Source: Tangfeifania sp. (lineage in GTDB: Bacteria; Bacteroidota; Bacteroidia; Bacteroidales; Prolixibacteraceae). From it: a stretch of 5,224 nt of DNA. A model generated the notes under the pieces. That model was not told where the DNA came from. It saw nothing but the letters and a program-made list of their open reading frames with translations, and ran no database searches. Of the stretch, positions 1 to 5,224 are shown one piece after another. Location of the stretch: assembly GCA_018400515.1 (NCBI GenBank), contig JAGYMR010000203.1:1-5224 (forward strand), in the 5' to 3' direction. The position numbers were made by a program, and so were the translations under genes. Position 1 is the stretch's first letter. The number at the start of each line of letters is the position of its first letter.

Positions 1-2
1 TT

Positions 3-89
3 GGTGAAACGGAAAATGCTTCCGATGGTACTGAAAACAAGAAAAAAACACTTATCAACAATAAAATAAGCCAATTAAAATCTTTATAA
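3..89 (+). CDS. possible C-terminal end of an upstream gene (partial, unidentified)
   Basis: An open frame enters from the left edge and ends at TAA 87-89, immediately followed by a second in-frame TAA at 90-92. The 28 visible residues start GETENASDGTENKKKT and end ISQLKSL; they are polar, first acidic and then lysine-rich, like the unstructured tail of a protein. The next start codon (ATG 114, or TTG 99) lies in the same frame 10-25 bases further on, so this gene and the actin-like gene would be closely spaced and probably co-transcribed. No function can be assigned. A competing frame from position 1 stays open to TAA 67-69 and cannot be excluded, so the reading frame is only a preference based on composition. 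Confidence 0.35.
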   Translation, partial: GETENASDGTENKKKTLINNKISQLKSL

Positions 90-113
90 TAAAAACTTTT
101 GAACCATTTTGTT

Positions 114-1163
114 ATGCAAAAATCATTTATTTTTCCAAGTGTTTTTGAAGAGAACTACCGGGAATATGAGAAAGTCGCGGATAGTTTTTTGGATGCGATT
201 AAGATTACCAATTTTCAAGGCAAGGATTATATTGTGGGAGAATTGGCGCTGAAGGAAGGCAATTCGCCGCATAAATTTTTGAACAGTTCGGCTAACGATG
301 TTGATTATCAGCTTCTCGGGTTGCTGGGACTCCTGGTGGCCACCCAGGGAACCTTTAACAAACTGATTTTAACCACCGGTTTCCCATTTTCAACTTATCA
401 GCCATTTAAAAACAGTTCTATCGATTTTTTCAGGGGCGCTCATGAGATCACTTTCGATTCCAGTACTCTGGGCGGGGATGGTGCTGAAAAAGTCTCCTTC
501 GAGGTGCCCGAGGTGGATGTCATATCCGAGGTAGACGGGTGCATTAAATCGGTCAGGAACGGACAGGTGAATGAGAAAGATAACTTTTTTATTGCCAGCA
601 TCGGGTACGGAACATTTGAACTGGCCCTTTCAACCCCCGGGGGATTGATTTTCCGGACGATCAATAGTTCCCAGGGGCTCATATATGCCGTTAACCGGCT
701 AGAAATGGAGCTTCAGAAAAAATATTACCTGAGCATGTTGACGGAGCAGCAGATGGAACGGGCTTTTCAACGGGGCAAAATGGTCATTAACCGGAAGGAT
801 ACCGACCTGAAGGATCTCAGAAAAGACGTCCTTCACTCTTATTATGACGAAGTTATCTCTCCCGCTATCCGGAAAAAATTTACCGACGAAGACTTTTACC
901 GGGCAAAGAAGATGTACCTTGTAGGGGGAGGAGCCATGTATGATGAACTGGTGGAATTTTTCAAAGAGGAATTTTCCGATGTGCTGGATATTATTGTTGT
1001 GCCCGAACCTCACCTGTCGGCCAGTAAAGGGTATTGCCAGCATTCGATCGAATTGGCCAAAAACAAGATCAACACCCTCGATGATAAGGGCAGCTATACG
1101 TGTGTTGGACTGGATCTGGGTAATAACAATACCGTGGTGACAGTCAACAATGAAATTGGTTAA
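114..1163 (+). CDS. actin-like (ParM/ALP-type) ATPase, apparently circularly permuted
   Basis: This is a predicted cytoplasmic filament-forming or actin-fold ATPase; no partner or cargo is known. With residues numbered from TTG 99, the motifs run as follows. A start FIFPSV then KDYIVGELALKEG (42-54) resembles the segment that follows the first beta-hairpin in archaeal/plasmid ALPs. A connect-1-like segment is at about 139-150. Phosphate-2 is IASIGYGTFELAL (165-177), where the usual Asp is Ser. The adenosine motif is YLVGGGAMYDEL (273-284). Connect-2 is HLSASKGYCQHS (305-316). Last comes phosphate-1, VGLDLGNNNTVVT (336-348), six residues before the end. Canonical actins begin with phosphate-1, so the order is rotated. 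Total length is normal for ParM-like proteins (about 320-350), so nothing is missing; the motif has moved. ATG 114 is preferred because TTG starts are rare in Bacteroidota; TTG 99 would add five residues. Neither has a Shine-Dalgarno sequence. Membership of the actin fold is fairly secure from the motifs; role in plasmid or cell organisation is unproven. Confidence 0.85.
   Translation: MQKSFIFPSVFEENYREYEKVADSFLDAIKITNFQGKDYIVGELALKEGNSPHKFLNSSANDVDYQLLGLLGLLVATQGTFNKLILTTGFPFSTYQPFKNSSIDFFRGAHEITFDSSTLGGDGAEKVSFEVPEVDVISEVDGCIKSVRNGQVNEKDNFFIASIGYGTFELALSTPGGLIFRTINSSQGLIYAVNRLEMELQKKYYLSMLTEQQMERAFQRGKMVINRKDTDLKDLRKDVLHSYYDEVISPAIRKKFTDEDFYRAKKMYLVGGGAMYDELVEFFKEEFSDVLDIIVVPEPHLSASKGYCQHSIELAKNKINTLDDKGSYTCVGLDLGNNNTVVTVNNEIG
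1104..1145 (+). other. C-terminally located phosphate-1 motif of the actin-like protein
   Basis: The codons read VGLDLGNNNTVVTV, with the hydrophobic strand, Asp, Gly and Thr spacing (DxGxxxT) of the phosphate-1 loop of actin/Hsp70/ParM proteins. A roughly ten-residue linker (NTLDDKGSYT) separates it from the last helix of the connect-2 region. That length could let it fold back into its usual place next to the nucleotide. The stop codon follows eight codons after the conserved Thr. Confidence 0.7.
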
Positions 1164-1173
1164 ATAATAATCC

Positions 1174-1201
1174 GGGGCTGTCCATGAAATGTACAAGCCC
1201 C
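1174..1201 (+). other. hairpin just downstream of the actin-like gene
   Basis: GGGGCT (1174-1179) pairs with AGCCCC (1196-1201). After a bulged A the stem continues imperfectly with GT/AC, one mismatch, then CAT/ATG around a GAA loop. It begins ten bases after the stop codon, where a 3'-end stabilising or terminating hairpin would be. No T-run follows, so it is not a standard intrinsic terminator. Confidence 0.45.
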
Positions 1202-1207
1202 TCCCAA

Positions 1208-1237
1208 TTGTAAATCGATTTGGTGCTTTTATATTTG
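1208..1237 (+). promoter_or_regulatory. Bacteroidota-type promoter (-33 TTG / -7 TATATTTG)
   Basis: TTG at 1208-1210 and TATATTTG at 1230-1237 are separated by 19 bases. This matches the Bacteroidota consensus of a TTG or TTTG -33 element and a TAnnTTTG -7 element. Transcription would start near 1241-1246, reading into a stretch without an ORF that ends at the terminator at 1361-1387. The match is by eye in AT-rich DNA, so a chance occurrence is possible. Confidence 0.5.
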
Positions 1238-1241
1238 TTGT

Positions 1242-1387
1242 GCAATTGTTTTTTGGTTCATCACGTCCACTTTTTCATCAGATAGTTTTGTTGAGAATTA
1301 TCTTTTACCATCACCTTGAATTACGATGACAATTGCAAACTGCTAAACATTTTAGCTCAGCCGGCCCTGAAAAGGGCCGGTTTTTTT
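1242..1387 (+). ncRNA. candidate small RNA, about 145 nt, unknown family
   Basis: The interval is bounded by a consensus-like promoter and a strong intrinsic terminator and has no meaningful ORF. Its 5' end, TGCAATTGT (1241-1249), is perfectly complementary to ACAATTGCA (1329-1337), a nine-base long-range closing helix. CATC (1259-1262) and GATG (1325-1328) could extend it after a bulge, leaving the terminator hairpin as a separate 3' domain. This elongated shape is reminiscent of regulatory RNAs such as 6S RNA, but I do not recognise a conserved family and do not assign one. It could instead be just the 3' untranslated end of the actin-like transcript. Confidence 0.35.
1361..1387 (+). terminator. 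strong rho-independent terminator, plus strand
   Basis: A perfect 8-bp GC-rich stem, CCGGCCCT (1361-1368) with AGGGCCGG (1373-1380), is capped by a GAAA tetraloop and followed by seven T residues (1381-1387). It would end transcripts from the actin-like gene and/or from the promoter at 1208-1237. Confidence 0.92.
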
Positions 1388-1447
1388 GTTGGTGCCGGCA
1401 GCAGATGGAGAAAACCGGGGAACGAATGATTTCTGAATTTTTGTTCT

Positions 1448-1486
1448 AAAAAAAAAATCAACTCCATTGAAAAATGGAGTTGATTT
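1448..1486 (-). terminator. rho-independent terminator, minus strand (end of chaperone-usher operon)
   Basis: A perfect 14-bp stem, AAATCAACTCCATT (1455-1468) with AATGGAGTTGATTT (1473-1486), encloses a four-base loop. Ten A residues at 1448-1457, partly overlapping the stem base, become a T10 tract on the minus strand. On the plus strand the stem is followed by AGGG and not a T-run, so the polarity is minus. It lies about 190 bases past the usher stop codon and would give that operon a long 3' untranslated region containing the palindrome at 1506-1580. Confidence 0.85.
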
Positions 1487-1505
1487 AGGGATTGAAGTAA
1501 AATAC

Positions 1506-1580
1506 AATTATGCAGCGGATGATGGGGATAGGAATCGGAAATTTTTCAGGGTATTTTCATCATCCTGTCACTGCATAATT
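1506..1580. repeat. long imperfect inverted repeat (75 bp, structured 3' UTR or site)
   Basis: AATTATGCAG (1506-1515) is the exact reverse complement of CTGCATAATT (1571-1580), and just inside, GGATGATG (1517-1524) matches CATCATCC (1558-1565). The two helices are joined by an asymmetric internal loop (1 base against 5) and enclose a 33-base apical region. The 18 paired positions make chance unlikely. As RNA it would form a stable extended hairpin in the 3' untranslated region of the usher transcript. No T-tract follows on either strand, so it is not a terminator itself. Confidence 0.75.
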
Positions 1581-1671
1581 ACTACAATAATAAATTAAAA
1601 AATCAGACCATGCAACGATTGAGCGTGTACTAAATGTGGACATCCCCGATTTTTTTTGCATTTTTTTGAAG

Positions 1672-4344
1672 TTATTCCCTTTTTTTCAGTTGAAAATTTA
1701 ATTTTTCAATAAAGTCCCCTGCAACCCGGGCTTTTATTCGGAATGTTTTTTTTTCAGGAGTGCTCGTAGCTTCCAGGTAGCGGAGCTGAATAGGATCGAT
1801 GGTTAACTGATACCTCCCGGGAAGGAGATTCATGGCGTAAAAAAAACCATTGGAAAACGTACGGAGGGTTTTTTGGAAGTCCTGTTCCAGATGGATTAGT
1901 TTCAACCGGATTCCCCCGAGGCCCCTGGTTTTTTCTCCCTGGGTCAGTGTTACTTTTCCTTCGATGACTCCTGTCCGGGAAAGGGGAATTTCGATGGGTT
2001 TGAAGTGATTGGGCCCCACGGTGAATGAGAACCGTGGTTTCTGGGGTGCCAGCGTGGGGTCGGGAAGTTTTTTATTTAAAATTTCAGCCCGGAAAGTCTG
2101 GAAGGCCGGCAGTTGTTCAAGGCGCAGGAGGGAGTCCTTTCCCGGGCGATGCAAAGAGATCCGGAGCAGCCTGATAGCATTAGGGGCGGCGATCTTTTTT
2201 TCTCCGGGATTGTGACGGCCATTGTTGTTTTCATCCACAAAAAATTTTACAGTTGCCGCTCCCTGTCCTACCCGGGGGCGGTTTCTGGCAGTCAGCTTTT
2301 GATTGGGCCCGTCGGGGGCGATTGATCCCGTGAAAGTTTGCCGGAGTGTCCGTGTCCTGCCGTTCGTTGAAAAATGGGTATCGGATCGCACGGGCTTCAG
2401 GTTAAGGGTCAGTCCTGCTCCAATCATGACAAGATGGTTTTGGAAGTTATAGGCAGCATTGAGGGAAAAACGTCCGCTTTGGAGGAGTGAGCTGATTTTT
2501 TCCCTTTTGTGCCGGTTCCTGTTGCCCAACACACAAGCCAATCGGAATTCTGCTTCATACAGCTGTTGGCAGTGAAAATCGTAGTTGACTGCAGTACGGA
2601 TGGATGTGCTCCTGAAGAGACCCTGGAAAGCCATTCCGGGAAAATTCCGGGCGGCTGTTGCTGTAATTCTTTCGCTTTTTAAGGTTGCTGCTTTTTTGCG
2701 TATCCGGCGGAAGTGGTAATCCAGTTTCAGGCGGGAAAACCCGGTATTTGTGTTGATCGAGGTACGGCAGGTGGTGATGGCTGATTGTTCGTTTTGTACC
2801 AGGTGCCGGGCATTGGTTCGGAATCCTGAGGAATAGCCTGAAATGCGGATGGGGAGATACAGGCTTCCGGAATATTCACGCCGGGCCTGCCGGAAATTCC
2901 AGCGGCTCTTTGGGCCATAACGGGAAAAACTCAACCTGAAATTTTGTCTGCCGGGGAAAGTCACGCGGGCTGCCGCCCGGCAGAAGGCATCAGAGGAAGC
3001 TTCCAGCTGCAGCAGGTATTGTTTGAACAGGCGGGCCCAGAGGCTTCCGTAAAAGCGGGCGGGGAGTCCGGAGGACGGATGGTCGCTCCCTGCATTTACT
3101 GTCAGGCCGGGAGCAATGCCGTAAGATATATCGCCGTGCAGGAGATAACTGCTTTTGATTTCCGGAAACAGACTGTTTTGAGGAAGGCGTCCCCCCTCCA
3201 GGTGATAGGTGAGGGTCCCCGCGGGTAAAAAGGAAGGAGGAACCTGGATCTGTTTCTTTTTGTTGATAATTTTTCCTGAAGGAGTGTAAATCCGCGTATT
3301 GATGCGGGAAGTTCCATAATGCAACCGGTGATCAAAGCGGTAGTATCCCGCTTCGCCGGTGGCGGTGTAGTCAACAAGTTTGTTGTTGACATAAAGTTCT
3401 GCTTCGGAACCGGGAAAGGCATGACCGTCAATGATGGTTTTGTTGCTGTACCGGCGTGGCACAACAGGTTCGTTGGTGACTGCAAAACCGTTGATCCGGA
3501 TCCGTTGCAGTCCGGTGGTTGTAAGGTCTCCTGCACGGAGAAAAGTAATCAGGGGATTCTTTTTGAACGCATACCGCCAGCGGAGTTTGCGGAAGAAAAC
3601 GGAAGATTTGGCAGGGGCATGAAACCCGGTAAGGGTCCCCTGCAAATCACCTCCCAGGAATTCCATTCCGCCCGTGAAGGTATATTGGCATTGTTTTCCC
3701 CGGGTCCCGCCGGTGCCTGATAACCTGTAATCGAGCACTCCTCCGCCGATGATTTTTTTTTCGCGGGGGAACAAAAGGGGGAACTCCGGTTGATCGGGGC
3801 AGCTGTCCAGCGCTTTCCGGAGCCGCATCCGACGCTGCTGGTCTTCAACGGGCAGCAGGTGATCTGATTCCAGCCGAAGTGTCAGCGCTTCCAGGCTTAC
3901 AATGAAATGCAGCCCGAAGATTTGTTCATAAATGGTGGGGGAGAGGAAGAGATCGATGGTGCCTTTCCGGAAATTTTCCGGTGTCAGGGGAATCGGTTGT
4001 TTGCCTGCTTCCGCAATTTTTTCTGCGGGGGATATGCGCCATTTTTTGCCGGTGGCCACATAGGTGCCTTGCAATGAAAAGGGGGTATCCCCTTTTTCAT
4101 GGGGAATCCGCAGAAGGCTGAACAGTTCGGCTGCGGGCAGCAATACGCTGTCATTATTAAAGAGGGCGTTGATGTAATGATTTCCTACCCCCGGATGGGT
4201 AAATTCCAGTACCGTTTGTCCATCGCTGTCCTGCACTTTTACAGGAGATGAGGTGAGCATCCAGGGGATCAGGAGGAGCCCAGTCGTAAGCCATAGTCTT
4301 CGGAAAGGGGGGTAAAGATGGATGGAGCGGAAACGGAACGGCAT
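1672..4344 (-). CDS. outer-membrane usher-like protein (FimD/PapC-type) with C-terminal Ca-binding-like and carboxypeptidase-regulatory-like domains
   Basis: It would form the outer-membrane pore that accepts subunits from the neighbouring chaperone. The 890 residues fall into clear sections. A signal peptide spans about 1-33 (Arg-rich start, then LWLTTGLLLIPWML). A periplasmic N-terminal domain (about 40-180) contains NNDSVLLPAAELFSLLRI and ends before a charged helix. A beta-rich barrel region spans about 196-665 with many alternating aromatic/Arg strands. Inserted in it is the plug/middle domain (about 305-365, PGSEAELYVNNKLVDY), followed by the usher-like phrase LPAGTLTYHLEGG (373-385). 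The C-terminal part has FFVDENNNGRHNPGEKKI (701-718), a DxNxNGxxxxGE motif often seen in Ca-binding or Ig-like repeats. It then has a beta-sandwich (791-889, GVIEGKVTL to SNGFFYAMNLLPGRYQLTI) like carboxypeptidase regulatory domains. Length is slightly above the usual 800-870. ATG 4344 lies 13 bases after the chaperone stop codon, without a Shine-Dalgarno motif. The usher family call is firm in architecture, but sequence similarity to enterobacterial ushers is low. Confidence 0.82.
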   Translation of the reverse strand: MPFRFRSIHLYPPFRRLWLTTGLLLIPWMLTSSPVKVQDSDGQTVLEFTHPGVGNHYINALFNNDSVLLPAAELFSLLRIPHEKGDTPFSLQGTYVATGKKWRISPAEKIAEAGKQPIPLTPENFRKGTIDLFLSPTIYEQIFGLHFIVSLEALTLRLESDHLLPVEDQQRRMRLRKALDSCPDQPEFPLLFPREKKIIGGGVLDYRLSGTGGTRGKQCQYTFTGGMEFLGGDLQGTLTGFHAPAKSSVFFRKLRWRYAFKKNPLITFLRAGDLTTTGLQRIRINGFAVTNEPVVPRRYSNKTIIDGHAFPGSEAELYVNNKLVDYTATGEAGYYRFDHRLHYGTSRINTRIYTPSGKIINKKKQIQVPPSFLPAGTLTYHLEGGRLPQNSLFPEIKSSYLLHGDISYGIAPGLTVNAGSDHPSSGLPARFYGSLWARLFKQYLLQLEASSDAFCRAAARVTFPGRQNFRLSFSRYGPKSRWNFRQARREYSGSLYLPIRISGYSSGFRTNARHLVQNEQSAITTCRTSINTNTGFSRLKLDYHFRRIRKKAATLKSERITATAARNFPGMAFQGLFRSTSIRTAVNYDFHCQQLYEAEFRLACVLGNRNRHKREKISSLLQSGRFSLNAAYNFQNHLVMIGAGLTLNLKPVRSDTHFSTNGRTRTLRQTFTGSIAPDGPNQKLTARNRPRVGQGAATVKFFVDENNNGRHNPGEKKIAAPNAIRLLRISLHRPGKDSLLRLEQLPAFQTFRAEILNKKLPDPTLAPQKPRFSFTVGPNHFKPIEIPLSRTGVIEGKVTLTQGEKTRGLGGIRLKLIHLEQDFQKTLRTFSNGFFYAMNLLPGRYQLTIDPIQLRYLEATSTPEKKTFRIKARVAGDFIEKLNFQLKKRE

Positions 4345-4357
4345 TTCGGAGGGGATG

Positions 4358-5197
4358 CTATTCGGGCCTGATGGTTACGGTATGTCGGAGAGGGGCTGTT
4401 TGCACGAGGTTTTGAGAAGAGATGTCGTTGCGTTTTGTTTCAAACAGCAGTTCGAGGCGGTAACTGCCGGTTTGCTGAAATTTTGCAGGTAACTCCAGTT
4501 CGATGCGGCAGACCCGGTCAAAAAAGGCCACCAGTGGGTGCTGGTTTTGGGCCAGAACGGCATCTTTCCTGTCCAATAGCCGGGCCGTAACGGTTCCGTT
4601 CCAGGGGGCATTGCCCGATTTTTTGAGGTGTACCCGGGCGATGAACTTTTTTTTCGAGAACTGTTTCTTAACCCCGGCGATCCGGAGGGAGGTGTGCAGT
4701 GCGCCTTTACCATAAAATACAGGCAGGTTCTGGTGAAACACATAGTTGATTTTTGCGCTGATCCCCCCGGCGATGCGTTGCTTTTCGATGTCCGATGCCC
4801 GCCGCCCCGATTTTACCACCAGACGGGTCCAGTACATTCCTTCGGGCCGGTCGTTCATGGGAAGCACCTGCAACCTGACCGTTTGCTGTCCCCCGGGAAC
4901 AAGCATAAACCTGCGTGGAAAAATGCGCAGCCGGTCCCGGAATCCGTATCTCCGGGCCAATAACGTATCACCGTATTCCATCACTGTCCGGCCCGAATTG
5001 TCCGAACCGGGGTATCCAAAAACCAGGGCTATCTCTACCTCGCGGGCCATATCATTCCCGTTCCTGAGGTAAAGGGAACCAATATTGGTTTCATCATTGA
5101 TGTAAAGACATACCGGAGAAACGGACAACTGACCCCCGGCGGGTGGGGCTGCAAGAAACAGCAAAAGAAACTGGCCAAGCCTGAAAATGGTGTTCAT
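4358..5197 (-). CDS. periplasmic pilus-assembly chaperone (PapD/FimC-like)
   Basis: It would bind unfolded secreted subunits in the periplasm and deliver them to the usher encoded next to it. The 279-residue protein has a signal peptide (about 1-22, FLLLFLAAPPAGGQ, with no lipobox Cys). A first Ig-like domain (about 24-130) opens with LSVSPVCLYINDETNIGSLY and includes the family-typical phrase IFPRRFMLVPGGQQTVRLQV (92-111), then RPEGMYWTRLVVKS (117-130). A linker strand, NYVFHQNLPVFYG (151-163), parallels the chaperone G1 strand that completes the subunit fold. A second Ig-like domain runs from about 165 to 277 (LKKSGNAPWNGTVTARLLD). Length is slightly above the classical 220-250. Two cysteines, C30 and C230, lie in different domains and probably do not pair. 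It is the first gene of the pair visible here. The start ATG 5197 is preceded by an A10 tract and no Shine-Dalgarno motif, as usual in Bacteroidota. Confidence 0.85.
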   Translation of the reverse strand: MNTIFRLGQFLLLFLAAPPAGGQLSVSPVCLYINDETNIGSLYLRNGNDMAREVEIALVFGYPGSDNSGRTVMEYGDTLLARRYGFRDRLRIFPRRFMLVPGGQQTVRLQVLPMNDRPEGMYWTRLVVKSGRRASDIEKQRIAGGISAKINYVFHQNLPVFYGKGALHTSLRIAGVKKQFSKKKFIARVHLKKSGNAPWNGTVTARLLDRKDAVLAQNQHPLVAFFDRVCRIELELPAKFQQTGSYRLELLFETKRNDISSQNLVQTAPLRHTVTIRPE

Positions 5198-5224
5198 TTG
5201 ATTTTTTTTTTGGAAAGAATTGAA
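5198..5224 (-). promoter_or_regulatory. A-rich translation start region of the chaperone gene
   Basis: On the minus strand the bases before ATG 5197 read CC, ten A residues, then TCAA. There is no purine-rich GGAGG ribosome site; A-rich leaders take its place in many Bacteroidota. The window ends here, so the promoter and any subunit genes lie outside. Confidence 0.45.

Larger units (their letters stand above)
1164..1671. other. non-coding convergent intergenic region
   Basis: This 508-base AT-rich gap separates the plus-strand actin-like gene from the minus-strand usher gene. I see no credible protein gene in it; the longest ATG frame noted in the candidate small RNA is six codons (1325-1345). 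It contains, in order, a hairpin, a promoter-like pair, a plus-strand terminator, a minus-strand terminator and a long imperfect palindrome, each listed separately. The stretch 1581-1671 shows only T-rich runs and no structure I can support. Confidence 0.75.

Noticed and set aside
94..101. AACTTTTG as a possible -7 promoter element for the actin-like gene
   Set aside because: The leading TA is missing, there is no convincing -33 element about 19 bases upstream, and the start site would fall on or next to the start codon.
699..1196. 165-codon open frame on the minus strand opposite the actin-like gene
   Set aside because: It overlaps a gene with clear conserved motifs, shows no recognisable domain, and is explained as an antisense shadow.
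1325..1345. Six-codon ORF (MTIANC) in the candidate small RNA as a leader peptide
   Set aside because: It has no ribosome site, no regulated codon run and no downstream gene to attenuate.
1352..1364. tRNA-like D-arm phrase (TTAGCTCAGCCGG)
   Set aside because: No acceptor stem pairing, anticodon arm or TTCGA T-loop follows; the bases run directly into the terminator stem.
1636..1671. T-rich runs after ATCCCCGA as a terminator
   Set aside because: No stem of useful length precedes the T-runs on the plus strand, and the polarity is wrong for the minus-strand usher.
3102..3536. 144-codon and other overlapping frames within the usher gene
   Set aside because: They are low-complexity Pro/Ser/Arg-rich alternative-frame shadows of the usher, whose own frame has a signal peptide, plug and barrel pattern.
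4375..4743. 122-codon minus-strand frame inside the chaperone gene
   Set aside because: It lies in another frame of a well-supported chaperone and has no domain or start signal of its own.

Overview
The window most likely comes from a Gram-negative bacterium of the Bacteroidota. Three things point there. A putative promoter fits the Bacteroidota pattern (TTG, 19 bases, TATATTTG). Starts are preceded by A-rich sequence instead of a Shine-Dalgarno motif. Intergenic DNA is AT-rich while the genes are moderately GC-rich. The assignment to phylum is an inference, and no genus can be named from this sequence.

Layout: (1) Positions 1-89 hold what may be the last codons of an upstream plus-strand gene. 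(2) Positions 114-1163 (+) encode a protein of about 349 residues with the nucleotide-binding motifs of the actin/ParM superfamily. The motif that normally opens the fold, phosphate-1 (LDLGNNNT), sits at the extreme C-terminus, after connect-2. The protein therefore reads as a circularly permuted actin-like ATPase, and it is the most unusual item here. (3) Positions 1164-1671 are a non-coding convergent intergenic region. It holds a hairpin just after the actin-like stop codon, a predicted promoter followed by a strong plus-strand terminator (a candidate small RNA of about 145 nt), a 14-bp minus-strand terminator, and a 75-bp imperfect palindrome. (4) Positions 1672-5197 (-) carry a two-gene operon: a PapD/FimC-like periplasmic chaperone (first gene, 4358-5197) and, 13 bases later, a large FimD/PapC-like outer-membrane usher (1672-4344) with a C-terminal extension.

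The chaperone and usher form the export half of a chaperone-usher system: the chaperone would carry subunits through the periplasm and the usher would assemble or secrete them at the outer membrane. No pilin or adhesin subunit lies in the window; subunits would be expected beyond position 5224 or elsewhere. The actin-like gene converges on this operon and is separated from it by terminators, so nothing here ties it functionally to the chaperone-usher pair.
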